This document shows, piece after piece, positions 9,021 to 17,306 of a DNA stretch of 64,000 bases. The position numbers and the translations under genes are program-made. Each line of letters opens with the position of its first letter. Within the stretch, counting starts at the first letter, position 1. Below the pieces are notes generated by a model. The model saw nothing but the letters and a program-made list of their open reading frames with translations, had not been told where the DNA came from and did not search any database. The stretch covers positions 124,001 through 188,000 of the forward strand of contig NZ_BSTQ01000009.1 of assembly GCF_030269605.1 (NCBI RefSeq). The letters run 5' to 3'. Source of the stretch: Lentzea sp. NBRC 105346. Its GTDB lineage: Bacteria; Actinomycetota; Actinomycetes; Mycobacteriales; Pseudonocardiaceae.

Positions 9021-12000
9021 GTGCAGATCAGGATCCTGGGGCCGTTCGAGGTGCGTGCCGACGATGGCACCGTCGCGGACGTGCCGGGCGCACGGCTGCG
9101 CGGGCTGGTGGTCGCCCTCGCACTCAGCCCCGGTCAGGTGGTGTCGAAGGCATCGCTCATCGACTGGATCTGGGGCGAGCACCCGCCCGCCGACGCGGCG
9201 AACGCGTTGCAGCGCCTGGTTTCCCGGCTGCGCAAGGCAATCCCGGGCGTGGTCGTCGAGGCGCTGACGGACGGGTACCGCCTGGCGGTCCCGTCCGACG
9301 CGGTCGACGCCGTGCGGTTCGAACGCCTCGGTGCCGAGGCCCTCGATCTGTGGCGTGGCCCGGCGTTGCAGGACGTCGGTCTGCAGGACAGCGAGGCGTT
9401 CGACGCGGCGGCCACCAGGCTGGAGGCGTTGCGGCTGGCCGCGCTCGAGGACCGGTTCGACACCGAGATCGAGCGCGGCCGCGGCCCGGAGCTGGTCGCG
9501 GAACTGACCGACCTGGTGGCCGCGCATCCCGTGCGGGAGAAGCTGGTCGCCGCACTGATGCGCGCTCTGGCCGCCGCCGGCCGCAACAGCGAGGCACTGC
9601 TCGCCTACCAGCGTGTCCGGGAAGCCCTCGCCGACGAGCTCGGCGTCGACCCGTCACCGGAACTGTCGGAGTTGCACGTCGCGTTGCTGCGCGGCGAGGT
9701 CGGGCGGCGGGAGGAGAACCGCGCCACCAACCTGCGGGCCGAGCTGACCAGCTACATCGGCAAGGAGGTCGATGTCGCCGCGGTCCGCGGGCTCGTCGCC
9801 GCCCACCGGCTCACCACCCTGACCGGCCCTGGCGGATCGGGAAAGACCAGGCTGGCAACGGAAACCGCGCGCACGCTGGTCGGCGTGATGCCGGACGGTG
9901 CGTGGCTGGTGGAGCTCGCGGCGATCGGCACCGGTGATGATGTCGGCCAGGCAACGCTTTCCGGGCTCGGACTGCGGGACGCGCTGCTCGGCGAAGCGCA
10001 GAACCTGGAGCCCGCGGACCGGTTGATCGCCGCGATCCGCGACCGGGACATGGTGCTGGTCCTGGACAACTGCGAGCACGTGATCGAGTCGGCGGCCGCG
10101 CTCGCCCATCGGTTGCTCGGCGAGTGCCGCAAGTTGCGGATCCTGGCGACGAGCCGGGAACCGCTCGGCATCACCGGCGAGGCGCTGTGGCCGGTCGCAC
10201 CGCTCGAGAACGCGGCCGCCGTCGAGCTGTTGCGGGACCGGGCCGCGGCCGTCCGCACCGACCTGGTGGTCGACGAAGGAACGTTGGCCACCATGGCACG
10301 CGTGTGCCGGGCACTGGACGGGATGCCGCTCGCGATCGAGCTGGCCGCGGCCCGGTTGCGCACCATGTCGATCGACCAGCTCGCGACCCGGCTCGACGAC
10401 CGGTTCCGGCTGCTGACCGGCGGCAGCCGCACGGCGTTGCCCCGGCACCGGACTTTGCGGGCGATGGTCGACTGGAGCTGGGAGCTGCTGTCCGACGCCG
10501 AACGCGTGGTGCTGCGCAGGCTCTCGGTGTTCGCCGGAGGTGCGAACCTGGAAGCGGCCGAGCGGGTCTGTTCGGGTGATCTCGTCGAGGAGTACGAGGT
10601 CCTCGATCTGCTGACGTCGTTGACCGAGAAGTCCCTGCTGGTCGCGGCCGGAGAGGGTGCTCCGCGGTACCGGATGCTCGGCACGATCAAGGAGTACGCC
10701 GCCCAGCGGCTCGCGGAGGCGGGGGAGTCGGACCTGGCCCGCCAGGCGCATCTCGCCTGGTTCACCGAGCTCGCCGAGACCGCGGAACCGCACCTGCGCC
10801 GTTCCGAACAACTGGACTGGCTCGCCACCCTCAAGGCGGAGCACGACAACATCACCTCCGCGATGCGCGGCGCGCTCGCCGCCGGTGACGCGCACGCGGC
10901 GATGCGGCTCGCGGCGGCCGCCGGCTGGTACTGGTGGCTCATCGGCCACAAGGCCGAAGGCATGGAGCTGATCAGAGCGGCCATCGACACGCCCGGCGAG
11001 GTCCCCGACGGGATCCGGGCCTGGGTCTACGCCCTCACCACGACGTTCATCACCTCCGGGCCGGGCGACGTGCCCGAGGCCGCGGAGTGGATCCACAAGG
11101 CGTACGAGATCAGCCGGCGGGACCAGCGGCACCACCCGGCGCTGGGGCTGGTCGTCCCGCTGGAACGGATGCTGCGCGAGCCGGACGCCGTCGTGCCCGC
11201 GTGGGAGTCGTTGCTGGACAACGAAGATCCGTGGGTGCGCGCGTTGTCCCGGCTGCAACTCGGCAAGATGTGGATCATGCTCGGCCGGGGCGGTGACGCG
11301 GAGGCGTACTTCGAGGAGTCGCTGGTCGAGTTCCGGGTGCTGGGTGAACGGTTCGGGATCTCCTTCGCACAAACGGAACTGGCGGATCGCATCGCCATGC
11401 GCGGTGAGTTCGCCGAGGCGTGCGAGCACTTCGAACAGGCGATCGCGGTCGTCACCGAGCTCGGCGCCGTGGACGACGTCATCCTCCTGCGCGCGCGACA
11501 GGCCCGGTTGTACTGGCTCATGGGCGACAAGGACGCCGGTGCCGCCGCCATGGCCGAGGCCGGTCGGCGAGCCACGGGCGTCACCTGGCCGGGCACGCTG
11601 GCCGCACTGGCCCTGGCCAAGGCCGAGCTCGCACGCTGGAACGACGACGCCGAGGAGGCGTTCGACCAGCTCGGCATCGCGACCGGGTTCCTCGGCGTCG
11701 AGGCCAAGCAGGCGCACATCCGCGCGATGACCCACGACCTGCGCGCCTACTTCGCGGACGACGGGGAACTGGCGCGCGAGCACCGTGCGGCGGCGTGCCA
11801 GGCGGCGGCGGAAACGGGGCACGCACCCGTGATCGCGCAGATGCTCGCAGGTGTCGCGGACCTGGCGTTGCGCGAGGGGCAGTACGAACAGGCCGCGCGG
11901 CTGCTCGGGGCGAGCGCGCGCGTGCTCGGCCTGGTGGACCGTTCCAACCCGGACGTGGCCCGGATCGAGCAGGCAGCCCGCGCCCACCTCGGCGACGCCG

Positions 12001-12068
12001 CGTTCGACGAAGCGGCCGGCGCGGAGTTGGACTGGAACGAGCTGGTAGCGGTCACGCTCGCACCCTGA
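9021..12068 (+). CDS. AfsR/SARP-like regulator (winged helix, BTAD, NB-ARC, TPR-like)
   Basis: A 1015-aa regulator from GTG 9021. Residues 1-90 form an OmpR-type winged helix (QIRILGPFEVRADDG), ~92-235 the bacterial transcriptional activation domain (BTAD), and an NTPase follows with Walker A GPGGSGKT (269-276) and Walker B MVLVLDNCEHV. The C-terminal ~450 residues are helical repeats with many Trp/Leu pairs. Proteins of this plan activate secondary-metabolite or stress genes and sense signals through the NTPase and repeats. Two near-identical operators flank the gene, one before the DUF4097 gene and one overlapping its own stop codon before the P450 gene, so it probably controls both neighbours. 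Confidence 0.9.
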   Translation: MQIRILGPFEVRADDGTVADVPGARLRGLVVALALSPGQVVSKASLIDWIWGEHPPADAANALQRLVSRLRKAIPGVVVEALTDGYRLAVPSDAVDAVRFERLGAEALDLWRGPALQDVGLQDSEAFDAAATRLEALRLAALEDRFDTEIERGRGPELVAELTDLVAAHPVREKLVAALMRALAAAGRNSEALLAYQRVREALADELGVDPSPELSELHVALLRGEVGRREENRATNLRAELTSYIGKEVDVAAVRGLVAAHRLTTLTGPGGSGKTRLATETARTLVGVMPDGAWLVELAAIGTGDDVGQATLSGLGLRDALLGEAQNLEPADRLIAAIRDRDMVLVLDNCEHVIESAAALAHRLLGECRKLRILATSREPLGITGEALWPVAPLENAAAVELLRDRAAAVRTDLVVDEGTLATMARVCRALDGMPLAIELAAARLRTMSIDQLATRLDDRFRLLTGGSRTALPRHRTLRAMVDWSWELLSDAERVVLRRLSVFAGGANLEAAERVCSGDLVEEYEVLDLLTSLTEKSLLVAAGEGAPRYRMLGTIKEYAAQRLAEAGESDLARQAHLAWFTELAETAEPHLRRSEQLDWLATLKAEHDNITSAMRGALAAGDAHAAMRLAAAAGWYWWLIGHKAEGMELIRAAIDTPGEVPDGIRAWVYALTTTFITSGPGDVPEAAEWIHKAYEISRRDQRHHPALGLVVPLERMLREPDAVVPAWESLLDNEDPWVRALSRLQLGKMWIMLGRGGDAEAYFEESLVEFRVLGERFGISFAQTELADRIAMRGEFAEACEHFEQAIAVVTELGAVDDVILLRARQARLYWLMGDKDAGAAAMAEAGRRATGVTWPGTLAALALAKAELARWNDDAEEAFDQLGIATGFLGVEAKQAHIRAMTHDLRAYFADDGELAREHRAAACQAAAETGHAPVIAQMLAGVADLALREGQYEQAARLLGASARVLGLVDRSNPDVARIEQAARAHLGDAAFDEAAGAELDWNELVAVTLAP

Positions 12069-12115
12069 CAGTCCCGGTTCGGGCCGTGTCAGCGTCGTGT
12101 CAGCCCGGTGTCCGG
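12065..12115 (+). promoter_or_regulatory. SARP-type operator for the P450 gene, copy of the one at 8071
   Basis: CTGACA (12065-12070) overlaps the regulator's TGA and forms an inverted repeat with TGTCAG (12087-12092), centred 22 bp apart exactly as at 8072/8094. Direct heptads TGTCAGC at 12087, TGTCAGC at 12098 and TGTCCGG at 12109 have an 11-bp period. The last one ends 46 bases before ATG 12162. The sequence after it (GGCGAA, then CAAC) is also shared with the other copy. Confidence 0.7.
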
Positions 12116-12161
12116 CGGGTCGGCGAACCTCGTGGCATCAACCACCACGAAGGGGAATCCG

Positions 12162-13370
12162 ATGACGGTTTCCGTCCCGCAGGGCCTGCCGATGGAGCGC
12201 GACGCGGGCCCGTTCGACCCGCCGAGCGCGATCACCACGTTGCGTGCGGCCCGCCCGGTCAGCCCAATGGTGTTCCCCGACGGTCACCAGGGCTGGCTGA
12301 TCACCGGGTACGAGGCGGTCCGCCAGGTCATGGCCGACACCAGGTTCAGCTCGCGCCAGGACCTCGGCGTGCTCCACGTGCCGTTCGAGACTCCCGGCAT
12401 GCCGGCCGCGACCGAACCGTCGCCCCAGGTGCCCGGTCTGTTCATCAGCATGGACCCGCCGGACCACACCCGGTTGCGCCGCAAGCTCACCGGCGCGTTC
12501 ACGGTCAAGCGGATGAAGCAGCTCGAAGACGGCATCATCGCGATCGCCGAACAGCAGCTGGACCACCTGGCTTCCTTGACGCCACCGGTGGATCTGGTCC
12601 AGGAGTTCGCGCTTCCGGTGCCGTCACTGGTGATCTGCGAACTGCTCGGCGTGCCCTACGCGGATCGCGAGACCTTCCAGTCGAACTCCTCGAAGTTCAT
12701 GGAACGGGACATCACGCTCGAGGACAAGATGGCCGCGTTCGGCGCGATGTTCGGTTACCTGGCGGAACTGGTGACGACCAAGCGCGCCGATCCGGTCGAC
12801 GACATCCTCTCCGACCTGGCCCGCGACGAGGAGCTCGGCATCGAGGACCTGACCGGCATGGCGTTCCTGCTGTTGCTGGCCGGGCACGAGACCACCGCGA
12901 ACATGCTGGCGCTGGGCACGTTCGCGCTGCTGGAACACCCGGCACAGCTGGCGGAACTGCGCGCTGACCCGTCATTGCTGCCCGACGCCGTCGAAGAGCT
13001 GATGCGCTACCTGTCCGTGGCGGACATCTTCTTCCGTTACGCCACAGAGGACATCGAGCTCGGCGGCGAACTGATTCCCGCAGGCTCGACCGTCGTCGTC
13101 TCGCTGCTGGCGGCGAACCGCGATCCGTTGCGCTTCGAGAACCCGGATGCTTTGGACGTGCACCGCAAGGTCCGCGGCCAGGTCGCTTTCGGACACGGCA
13201 TCCACCAGTGTCTCGGCCAGCAACTGGCACGCATCGAGATGCGCGCCGGCTTCGAGGGCCTGCTGCGCCGCTTCCCGCGGTTGGAGCTCGCCATCCCCGC
13301 CGGCGACGTGAAACTCCGGACCAACATGCACATCTACGGCGTCCACGAACTCCCGGTCACCTGGGCCTGA
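12162..13370 (+). CDS. Cytochrome P450
   Basis: A 402-aa bacterial class I P450. The ATG at 12162 follows AAGGGGAA and gives MTVSVPQGLPMERD; the in-frame start at 12108 would run into the operator. The oxygen-binding I-helix motif AGHETT is near residue 240 and the heme ligand is Cys350 in FGHGIHQCLGQQLAR. It needs a ferredoxin and reductase, not encoded nearby. It precedes an alpha/beta hydrolase by 26 bp and both are likely in one unit driven by the adjacent AfsR-like regulator. Substrate not predictable; a tailoring or xenobiotic oxidation role is possible. Confidence 0.93.
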   Translation: MTVSVPQGLPMERDAGPFDPPSAITTLRAARPVSPMVFPDGHQGWLITGYEAVRQVMADTRFSSRQDLGVLHVPFETPGMPAATEPSPQVPGLFISMDPPDHTRLRRKLTGAFTVKRMKQLEDGIIAIAEQQLDHLASLTPPVDLVQEFALPVPSLVICELLGVPYADRETFQSNSSKFMERDITLEDKMAAFGAMFGYLAELVTTKRADPVDDILSDLARDEELGIEDLTGMAFLLLLAGHETTANMLALGTFALLEHPAQLAELRADPSLLPDAVEELMRYLSVADIFFRYATEDIELGGELIPAGSTVVVSLLAANRDPLRFENPDALDVHRKVRGQVAFGHGIHQCLGQQLARIEMRAGFEGLLRRFPRLELAIPAGDVKLRTNMHIYGVHELPVTWA

Positions 13371-13396
13371 ACCACCGTCTACTTAGGAGTAAAACC

Positions 13397-14173
13397 ATGA
13401 CCGCCTGGACCGGCATGCTGCCCGTCGACGACACCGAGCTGTACGTGCGCGACACCGGAGGCTCCGGCCGCCCCGTCGTGTACCTCAACGGCGCCTACGC
13501 CGACCAGTCCCACTGGAAACGCGTCATCGCCGGCCTCGGCGACGACTACCGGCACATCACCTTCGACGAGCGCGCCCGCGGCAAGTCCGGACGCTCGGCG
13601 GACTACTCGTTCGACGCGTGCCTGCGTGACCTCGACACCGTCCTCGAGGCCAGGGGAGTGGATCGGCCGCTGCTGGTCGGCTGGTCCTACGGCGGCGTCC
13701 TGGGGTGGCACTGGGCCGACCGGAACCCGGACCGCGTAGCCGGTCTGGTGACCGTGGACGCCTTCCCCGTCGGCCTGACCGGTGAGGCCGGCCGGCAACG
13801 GATCCGCAAGACGTTCCGCCGGTATCGGTTGATCCTGCCCATCGCCGCCCGGTTCGGCATGGGCGCTCGCATGAGCGCGGACCAGCACGCCGACGTCAAC
13901 ATCGAGCTCAACCAGATCGCCGCCGACAGCGTGCCGGTGCTGAACCGCCTGACCTGCCAGGTCCGGTTCGTCCTGGCCACGGGCGACAGCCTCGGCAGTG
14001 AGGCGGGCGAGATGGAGGAGGGCCGGAAGGTGCTCGACGAGGTGGTCGCCGCCAACCCGAACGTCAAGGTGAGCGCCAAGGTCGCGAGCAACCACAGCAA
14101 GATCCTGCGCAACGACTCCCCGGCGGTCGCCGAGGCCGTGCGCTCGCTCGCCGCCAGCCGGGCGACCGGCTGA
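13397..14173 (+). CDS. Alpha/beta hydrolase
   Basis: A 258-aa protein starting MTAWTGMLPVDDTELYVRDT with TAGGAG as ribosome site. The nucleophile elbow is GWSYGG (Ser97), the oxyanion-hole segment is YLNGAYADQSHW and the strand DERARGKSG is typical of the fold. The region of the catalytic His reads ASNHSKIL instead of the usual GH, still offering a histidine. It follows the P450 gene closely and ends at a strong terminator, so P450 and hydrolase probably form a two-gene operon. Likely esterase or lyase-like activity; no substrate can be named. Confidence 0.85.
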   Translation: MTAWTGMLPVDDTELYVRDTGGSGRPVVYLNGAYADQSHWKRVIAGLGDDYRHITFDERARGKSGRSADYSFDACLRDLDTVLEARGVDRPLLVGWSYGGVLGWHWADRNPDRVAGLVTVDAFPVGLTGEAGRQRIRKTFRRYRLILPIAARFGMGARMSADQHADVNIELNQIAADSVPVLNRLTCQVRFVLATGDSLGSEAGEMEEGRKVLDEVVAANPNVKVSAKVASNHSKILRNDSPAVAEAVRSLAASRATG

Positions 14174-14179
14174 GGCTCA

Positions 14180-14214
14180 GGGCTTCCCGTCCGCGGACGG
14201 GAAGCCCTCTTGTT
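14180..14214 (+). terminator. Rho-independent-like terminator after hydrolase
   Basis: GGGCTTCCCGTCCG (14180-14193) and CGGACGGGAAGCCC (14194-14207) are perfect complements, followed by TCTTGTT. It closes the P450-hydrolase unit. Confidence 0.85.
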
Positions 14215-14231
14215 GGTGCATGCTCGTACTC

Positions 14232-14798
14232 ATGATCGACGAATTCGCGAAGGAGTACCTGCACAGCGATCTGCGAGATATCCGTGAGGTGATGCTCCAG
14301 AAGCTCGACGGGTTGTCCGAGTACGACATCCGGCGTCCACTGACCTCGACCGGCACCAACCTGCTCGGGCTGGTCAAGCACCTGTCGGTGTCGGAGGCCC
14401 GGTACTTCGGCGAGGTCTTCGATCGGCCGTTCCCCGAGTACGTCCCCCGCTGGGACGACCTCGAACAGCGTGGTAAGGACATGTGGGCGACCGAGCACGA
14501 GACCCGTGAGGAGATCACCAGCCGCTACCGGCGCGTCTGCGCACACTCCGACGCCACCATCGCCGCGCTCGCCATCGACTCGCCCGGCTACGTGCCCTGG
14601 TGGCCACGGCCGAACGTGATGCTGTTCAACGTCCTGGTCCACATCCTCACGGAGGCCAACCGGCACGCCGGGCACGCCGACATCCTGCGCGAGCAGCTGG
14701 ACGGCTCCACCGGGATGGATGCGGCCGGGCGGGGGCCGGATTTCTGGGAGAACCGGCGTGCGGAGGTCGAGCGGGCGGCCAAGGCGGCCACGAGCTGA
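14232..14798 (+). CDS. DinB-like/DUF664 protein
   Basis: A 188-aa protein of the DinB/YfiT-like four-helix fold. The conserved opening LDGLSEYDIRRPLTSTGTNL with LLGLVKHLSVSEARYFG supplies the first metal-ligand His, and further histidines occur in ILTEANRHAGHADILREQL, the usual third ligand site. Family members are metal-dependent thiol transferases or of unknown function; in actinobacteria some use mycothiol. The ATG at 14232 (MIDEFAKEYLHSD) fits family starts better than ATG 14220; neither has a clear ribosome site. Its stop abuts the stop of the convergent dehalogenase-like gene. Confidence 0.85.
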   Translation: MIDEFAKEYLHSDLRDIREVMLQKLDGLSEYDIRRPLTSTGTNLLGLVKHLSVSEARYFGEVFDRPFPEYVPRWDDLEQRGKDMWATEHETREEITSRYRRVCAHSDATIAALAIDSPGYVPWWPRPNVMLFNVLVHILTEANRHAGHADILREQLDGSTGMDAAGRGPDFWENRRAEVERAAKAATS

Positions 14799-15674
14799 CT
14801 ACCAGCCGCGGATCGCCTGGCTGACCTCGTCCGCCGCGTCGGACTGCACGAAGTGTCCCGCTCCCTTGACGATCACCGTGGTGTGGTCCGGGAACTTCGC
14901 CTCCAGCCGCTTCCGGTCGTTGTCGCCGAACGCCACATCGCCGTCGGCCCACACGATCAGCGCGGGCAGGCCGGCGAGCAGCGGCAGGTTGTCTTCGACG
15001 CCGGAGAGGAAGTCGCGGCTGCCGGTGATGGCGCCCGGCAGGATCGCGCAGGCGTTGCGGCGTTCCGGAGTTCCCAGTGCGTCTCGATAGTGGTTCAGCT
15101 CGGCCTGGGAGACCTTGCGGCGGCGGTGCCCCGCGGGGATCAGCGCGTTCACGAACAGGTTGAACCGCCTGATCAACTCACGTCCGATCGGCCCGCCCAT
15201 CACGCGTGAAGCCAGTTCGGCGCGCAGTTCGCCGTTCGTCGGCCATGCCCAGGTGTTCGCCAGCACGATCCGCTCGAACCGGCCGGATCGCTGTTCGGCC
15301 GCGAAGAGCCCGATCGGCCCGCCCCAGTCGTGGGCGACGAGTGTCACCTCGGACAGGTCCATGCGGTCGAGGAACTCCACGACCACACCGGCGTGGTCGG
15401 CGGGCTGATAGCCGTAACCGGGTGCGGCGACGGACAGCCCGAACCCCGGATAGTCCACAGCGATGCACCGGAACCGGTCGCGCAGCGAGGCGATGACGTC
15501 GCGGTACACGAAGGACCAGGTCGGATTGCCGTGCAGCATCAGCAGAACCGGCCCTTCGCCCTCATCGACGTAGTGGACGGCATGCCCGTTCAGCTCGATG
15601 AAGTGGCTCTCGAAGGGGAACAGATCGGCATCCACCCACGAGGGCCGCGTGCCTGCGGTGTGCTGCGGCGACAT
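14799..15674 (-). CDS. Haloalkane dehalogenase-like alpha/beta hydrolase
   Basis: A 291-aa hydrolase. HGNPTW (48-53) supplies the oxyanion hole and Asn, and the nucleophile is Asp116 in AHDWGG followed by a Trp, the arrangement of haloalkane dehalogenases and related epoxide hydrolases. The acid may be in VWADGD and the base is the His in GAGHFVQSDAADEV. The enzyme would cleave carbon-halogen bonds or epoxides through an aspartyl ester. It is divergent from an HxlR regulator over an AT-rich gap, which probably controls it. Actual activity (dehalogenase versus other hydrolase) cannot be settled from sequence. Confidence 0.88.
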   Translation of the reverse strand: MSPQHTAGTRPSWVDADLFPFESHFIELNGHAVHYVDEGEGPVLLMLHGNPTWSFVYRDVIASLRDRFRCIAVDYPGFGLSVAAPGYGYQPADHAGVVVEFLDRMDLSEVTLVAHDWGGPIGLFAAEQRSGRFERIVLANTWAWPTNGELRAELASRVMGGPIGRELIRRFNLFVNALIPAGHRRRKVSQAELNHYRDALGTPERRNACAILPGAITGSRDFLSGVEDNLPLLAGLPALIVWADGDVAFGDNDRKRLEAKFPDHTTVIVKGAGHFVQSDAADEVSQAIRGW

Positions 15675-15747
15675 CTGTCTGCACCTCTTTGAGCTATAGT
15701 TTTTTAAAGTGCGCTATCGAAAGTAAAGCATGCGGGTGGTGGTGGCA
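15675..15747. promoter_or_regulatory. AT-rich divergent promoter region, hydrolase/HxlR
   Basis: This gap is far more AT-rich than its surroundings (a run of six T at 15700-15705 followed by AAA). It holds a direct repeat GCTATAG (15693-15699) and GCTATCG (15713-15719), 20 bp apart, plausible operator half-sites for the HxlR protein. On the minus strand CTATAG can serve as a -10 for the hydrolase. Confidence 0.45.
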
Positions 15748-16383
15748 ATGCGGTCCTACGGCCAGTACTGCGGCCTGGCGCGGGCGCTCGACGTCGTCGG
15801 CTCGCGGTGGAGCCTGCTCATCGTCAGGGAGCTGCTGGTCGGACCGGCCCGCTACGGCGAACTGCTGGCCGGCCTGCCGGGCATCGCGACGAACCTGCTT
15901 GCCGCGCGGCTGCGGGAACTGGAGGAGGCCGGGGTGGTCCAGCGCACCCTCGACACCGGCAGCAACGGTGTCGTGTACGTCCTCACGCCGTGGGGCAGGG
16001 AGCTCCGGGACACCGTCGCGTCCTTGGTGCGGTGGAGCACCCCGCTGATGATCTCCGGCCCGCAGGGCGACACGTTCCACGGTCGTTGGCTGGTGGTCGC
16101 CCTCGACGCGCTGTTGCGCGACCGGAGAACGACCAGGCCGACGACGATCGGACTGGCCGCCGCCGACGCGGTGGTCGCCGTCCATGCGGACCGGACCGGC
16201 ACGCGGGTCGAACCCTGTGGGGGCGATCAGCCCGACACGGTCTTTCGGGGGGAGCCCGCCATCGTGCTGGGTCTGGCCTCCGGCATGTTGACCGTCGAGC
16301 AGGCGGTAGCGGCCGGCGGCGTGCTCCGTGGCCGCGAAGCAGATCTCGAAGCCGTGCTCGGGGTGGCGTCGTCGACTCGTTGA
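15748..16383 (+). CDS. HxlR-family transcriptional regulator
   Basis: A 211-aa regulator when started at ATG 15748 (MRSYGQYCGLARALDVVGSR), which matches the usual start of the family; an upstream ATG at 15730 would add six residues. The winged helix covers residues ~1-95 (LLVGPARYGELLAGLPGI, then LAARLRELEEAGVVQR). Cys8 is the conserved N-terminal cysteine used by redox-sensing members. The C-terminal half (~100-210) resembles an SCP2-like or ligand-binding extension seen in longer HxlR proteins. It is divergent from the dehalogenase-like gene and probably regulates it. Confidence 0.88.
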   Translation: MRSYGQYCGLARALDVVGSRWSLLIVRELLVGPARYGELLAGLPGIATNLLAARLRELEEAGVVQRTLDTGSNGVVYVLTPWGRELRDTVASLVRWSTPLMISGPQGDTFHGRWLVVALDALLRDRRTTRPTTIGLAAADAVVAVHADRTGTRVEPCGGDQPDTVFRGEPAIVLGLASGMLTVEQAVAAGGVLRGREADLEAVLGVASSTR

Positions 16384-16448
16384 ATCACCTGCAAAGGGCG
16401 AGTTGAACCCACGGGGCGACATGCCACGGTGGATTCAGGAGGCCGCTG

Positions 16449-17198
16449 ATGCTCGTCGCGTTGTGTTCCCTGAAGGGCTCGCCCGGAGTGACGACCCTGG
16501 CTCTCGCGCTCGCGGCGCGCTGGCCTGGGTCATCGATCGTCGTGGAGGCGGATCCGGCCGGCGGCGACCTGCTCGCCCGCTTCCGCCTCCCCGAATCACC
16601 GGGCCTGGTGAGTCTGGCGGCTGCTCGGCACAGCACCGATCCATCCGTTTTGACGCAACACTCGCAGGTGCTTCCGGGAGGGCTGCGGGTTGTGCCCGCT
16701 CCGGTCGAGGGTGACCAGTGCCGCGCCGCGTTGTCGGCTCTGGCTTTCTCCACGCCGTGGCGGAAGCCGGGCACGAACGTTGTGATCGACTTCGGCCGGA
16801 TCGACGCGAACCTGACGGCGTTGCCGCACATCCGGACGGTGGACGCACTGCTGGTTCTCGTGCGGCCTCAGGACGACGAGCTGGCACGGGTCGCGGTGAA
16901 GTTGCAGGCGATCGACCGGTGGACGCGTCGACCCGGCCTCGTGCTGGTCGGCGACGGATACTCCGCTCGTGAGGTGTCCAACGGGCTCGGCGTGCCGGTC
17001 GTGGGCCGGATCCCCCGGGACGACAAGGGCGCGCTGGCGTTGAGCGGTCGCGGCAGTTCGCGCCACGGTCCGGCGCGCTCCCGGCTCGGGCGCGCGGCTG
17101 CCGCACTGGCAACACATCTGGTCGCGCCGGCGTTCGTTCCGCAAGCACGGCTCGTGGACACGGCGGCGCAGCTCGCCGGGCCGCCGTCCCGGAACTGA
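16449..17198 (+). CDS. MinD/ParA-like ATPase with deviant Walker A
   Basis: A 249-aa protein with CAGGAGG before ATG 16449. The N terminus ALCSLKGSPGVTTLALALAA is a deviant Walker A of the SIMIBI class in which the usual KGGxGKT is KGSPGVTT; VVIDFGRID resembles the Walker B region. Members of this actinobacterial group usually sit beside a CpaF-like ATPase and pilus or secretion genes. Here it stands alone, between an HxlR regulator and a TetX-like monooxygenase. Its partner, if any, is elsewhere. Function unknown. Confidence 0.7.
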   Translation: MLVALCSLKGSPGVTTLALALAARWPGSSIVVEADPAGGDLLARFRLPESPGLVSLAAARHSTDPSVLTQHSQVLPGGLRVVPAPVEGDQCRAALSALAFSTPWRKPGTNVVIDFGRIDANLTALPHIRTVDALLVLVRPQDDELARVAVKLQAIDRWTRRPGLVLVGDGYSAREVSNGLGVPVVGRIPRDDKGALALSGRGSSRHGPARSRLGRAAAALATHLVAPAFVPQARLVDTAAQLAGPPSRN

Positions 17199-17306
17199 CG
17201 AGCAGACGAGTGCACCCCGCGAGTTCGAAATCGCCAGGTCACCTACGGGAGGTCATAGATCTCCGTACACTCCGGACCGTCATCCGGATGGGAATTGGGG
17301 GCCGTG

